Assembly: GCF_015708085.1 (NCBI RefSeq) | Contig: NZ_JADNYM010000012.1 | Coordinates: 62,001-126,000, forward strand | Source: Arthrobacter terrae | GTDB lineage: Bacteria; Actinomycetota; Actinomycetes; Actinomycetales; Micrococcaceae | Direction: 5' to 3' | DNA: 64,000 nt | In this document: one piece after another, positions 63,729-64,000 of the stretch | Layout: each line of letters begins with the position of its first letter | Numbering within the stretch: the first letter of the stretch is position 1 | Translations under genes and position numbers: made by a program | Notes under the pieces: generated by a model | What the model was told of the DNA's origin: nothing | The model's input: the letters and a program-made list of their open reading frames with translations, nothing else | Database searches by the model: none

Positions 63729-63758
63729 ACTTTATCTTTGTTTGTCTTCATATGTCAA
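63729..63758 (-). promoter_or_regulatory. Promoter of the fructose operon
   Basis: On the minus strand, TTGACA (63753-63758) and TAAAGT (63729-63734) with an 18-base spacer. The -35 is a perfect consensus and the -10 matches four of six. It precedes the palindromic operator at 63700-63720. Confidence 0.6.
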
Positions 63759-63861
63759 GGAAAACAACACAAACACAGATTAACTTTCCGGTGCGGCTAT
63801 GCAAGTCTGCGGGTCGGGCAGTGCCCTACGCTTGAACTGACAATCGAGGTCAGGGGTACAC

Positions 63862-64000
63862 ATGGCGAAGAAGTTGAAGTCAAAGGGACGCGGCAAACCA
63901 AATCCGGCCGTACGAATCGCTACCGAGGCGGCGTTTGACCCTCAGGGCAAGCCCAAGCCCGCCGTCGCGAAGATCCTGCTGCGCGCCGTCGACGTCCAGC
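63862..64000 (+). CDS. Unidentified protein, start only (cut by window edge)
   Basis: An open frame starting at ATG 63862 with AGGGG upstream: MAKKLKSKGRGKPNPAVRIA, continuing to the end of the window for 46 codons. The N-terminus is basic (Lys/Arg/Pro-rich). Too little is present to name a family. A TACGCT box at about 63827 may be its -10 promoter element. Confidence 0.6.
   Translation, partial: MAKKLKSKGRGKPNPAVRIATEAAFDPQGKPKPAVAKILLRAVDVQ

Overview
The window is chromosomal DNA from a high-GC actinobacterium, most likely a member of the Micrococcaceae (Arthrobacter in the broad sense). The evidence is the gene order ppa-dacB-zincin-tilS-hpt-ftsH-folEPBK-DUF3180-PH-PH-DUF2520-panC-lysS-lsr2-clpC, the Lsr2 nucleoid protein, the disA-radA pair, frequent GTG/TTG starts, and several promoters whose -10 box sits directly in front of the start codon. 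No phage, transposon, integrase, CRISPR array or rRNA was seen. The window is mostly core genome, with a small accessory part around 27-37 kb.

Layout. 1-8.0 kb: phosphoglucomutase (cut by the window edge), a DUF4190 membrane protein, a POT peptide transporter, a rhodanese, a DagK-type lipid kinase, serS, a HAD phosphatase and pyrophosphatase. 8.3-26.9 kb: the long conserved forward block from dacB to clpC, covering cell wall, tRNA modification, purine salvage, FtsH, folate, pantothenate, LysRS, Lsr2 and ClpC. 27-35.9 kb: a broken TMEM175-type gene, then a minus-strand surface locus with a 1305-residue secreted subtilase carrying three SLH modules, a GT2 glycosyltransferase and a polysaccharide pyruvyl transferase, then an ArgA-like acetyltransferase and a truncated SDR gene. 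36-40.2 kb: a dienelactone hydrolase with an extra N-terminal domain, a CsbD stress protein and the PTS-dependent dihydroxyacetone kinase dhaKLM. 40.2-44.7 kb: mutY, disA and radA. 44.8-50.9 kb: phosphate uptake, with pstSCAB behind a PHO box facing a PiT transporter and its DUF47 partner. 51-57.6 kb: tRNA-Lys, unknowns, an SDR and two tandem MHS-type MFS transporters. 57.8-63.8 kb: a five-gene fructose PTS operon (DeoR regulator, fruK, fruA, ptsI, HPr) with a palindromic operator at its promoter.

How the parts connect. DhaM carries an EIIA domain and its own HPr domain, so it needs EI, and the only EI in this window is in the fructose operon. SLH modules in other bacteria bind pyruvylated wall glycan, so the neighbouring pyruvyl transferase and GT2 may build or modify the anchor for the SLH protease. 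Its leader can form interleaved 9-bp pairings that cover the Shine-Dalgarno sequence, and three 11-bp direct repeats lie upstream. This SLH/pyruvyl locus is the best candidate here for something not well described. A second, window-wide theme is short perfect tandem duplications (12-23 bp) that cluster at gene ends and protein termini.
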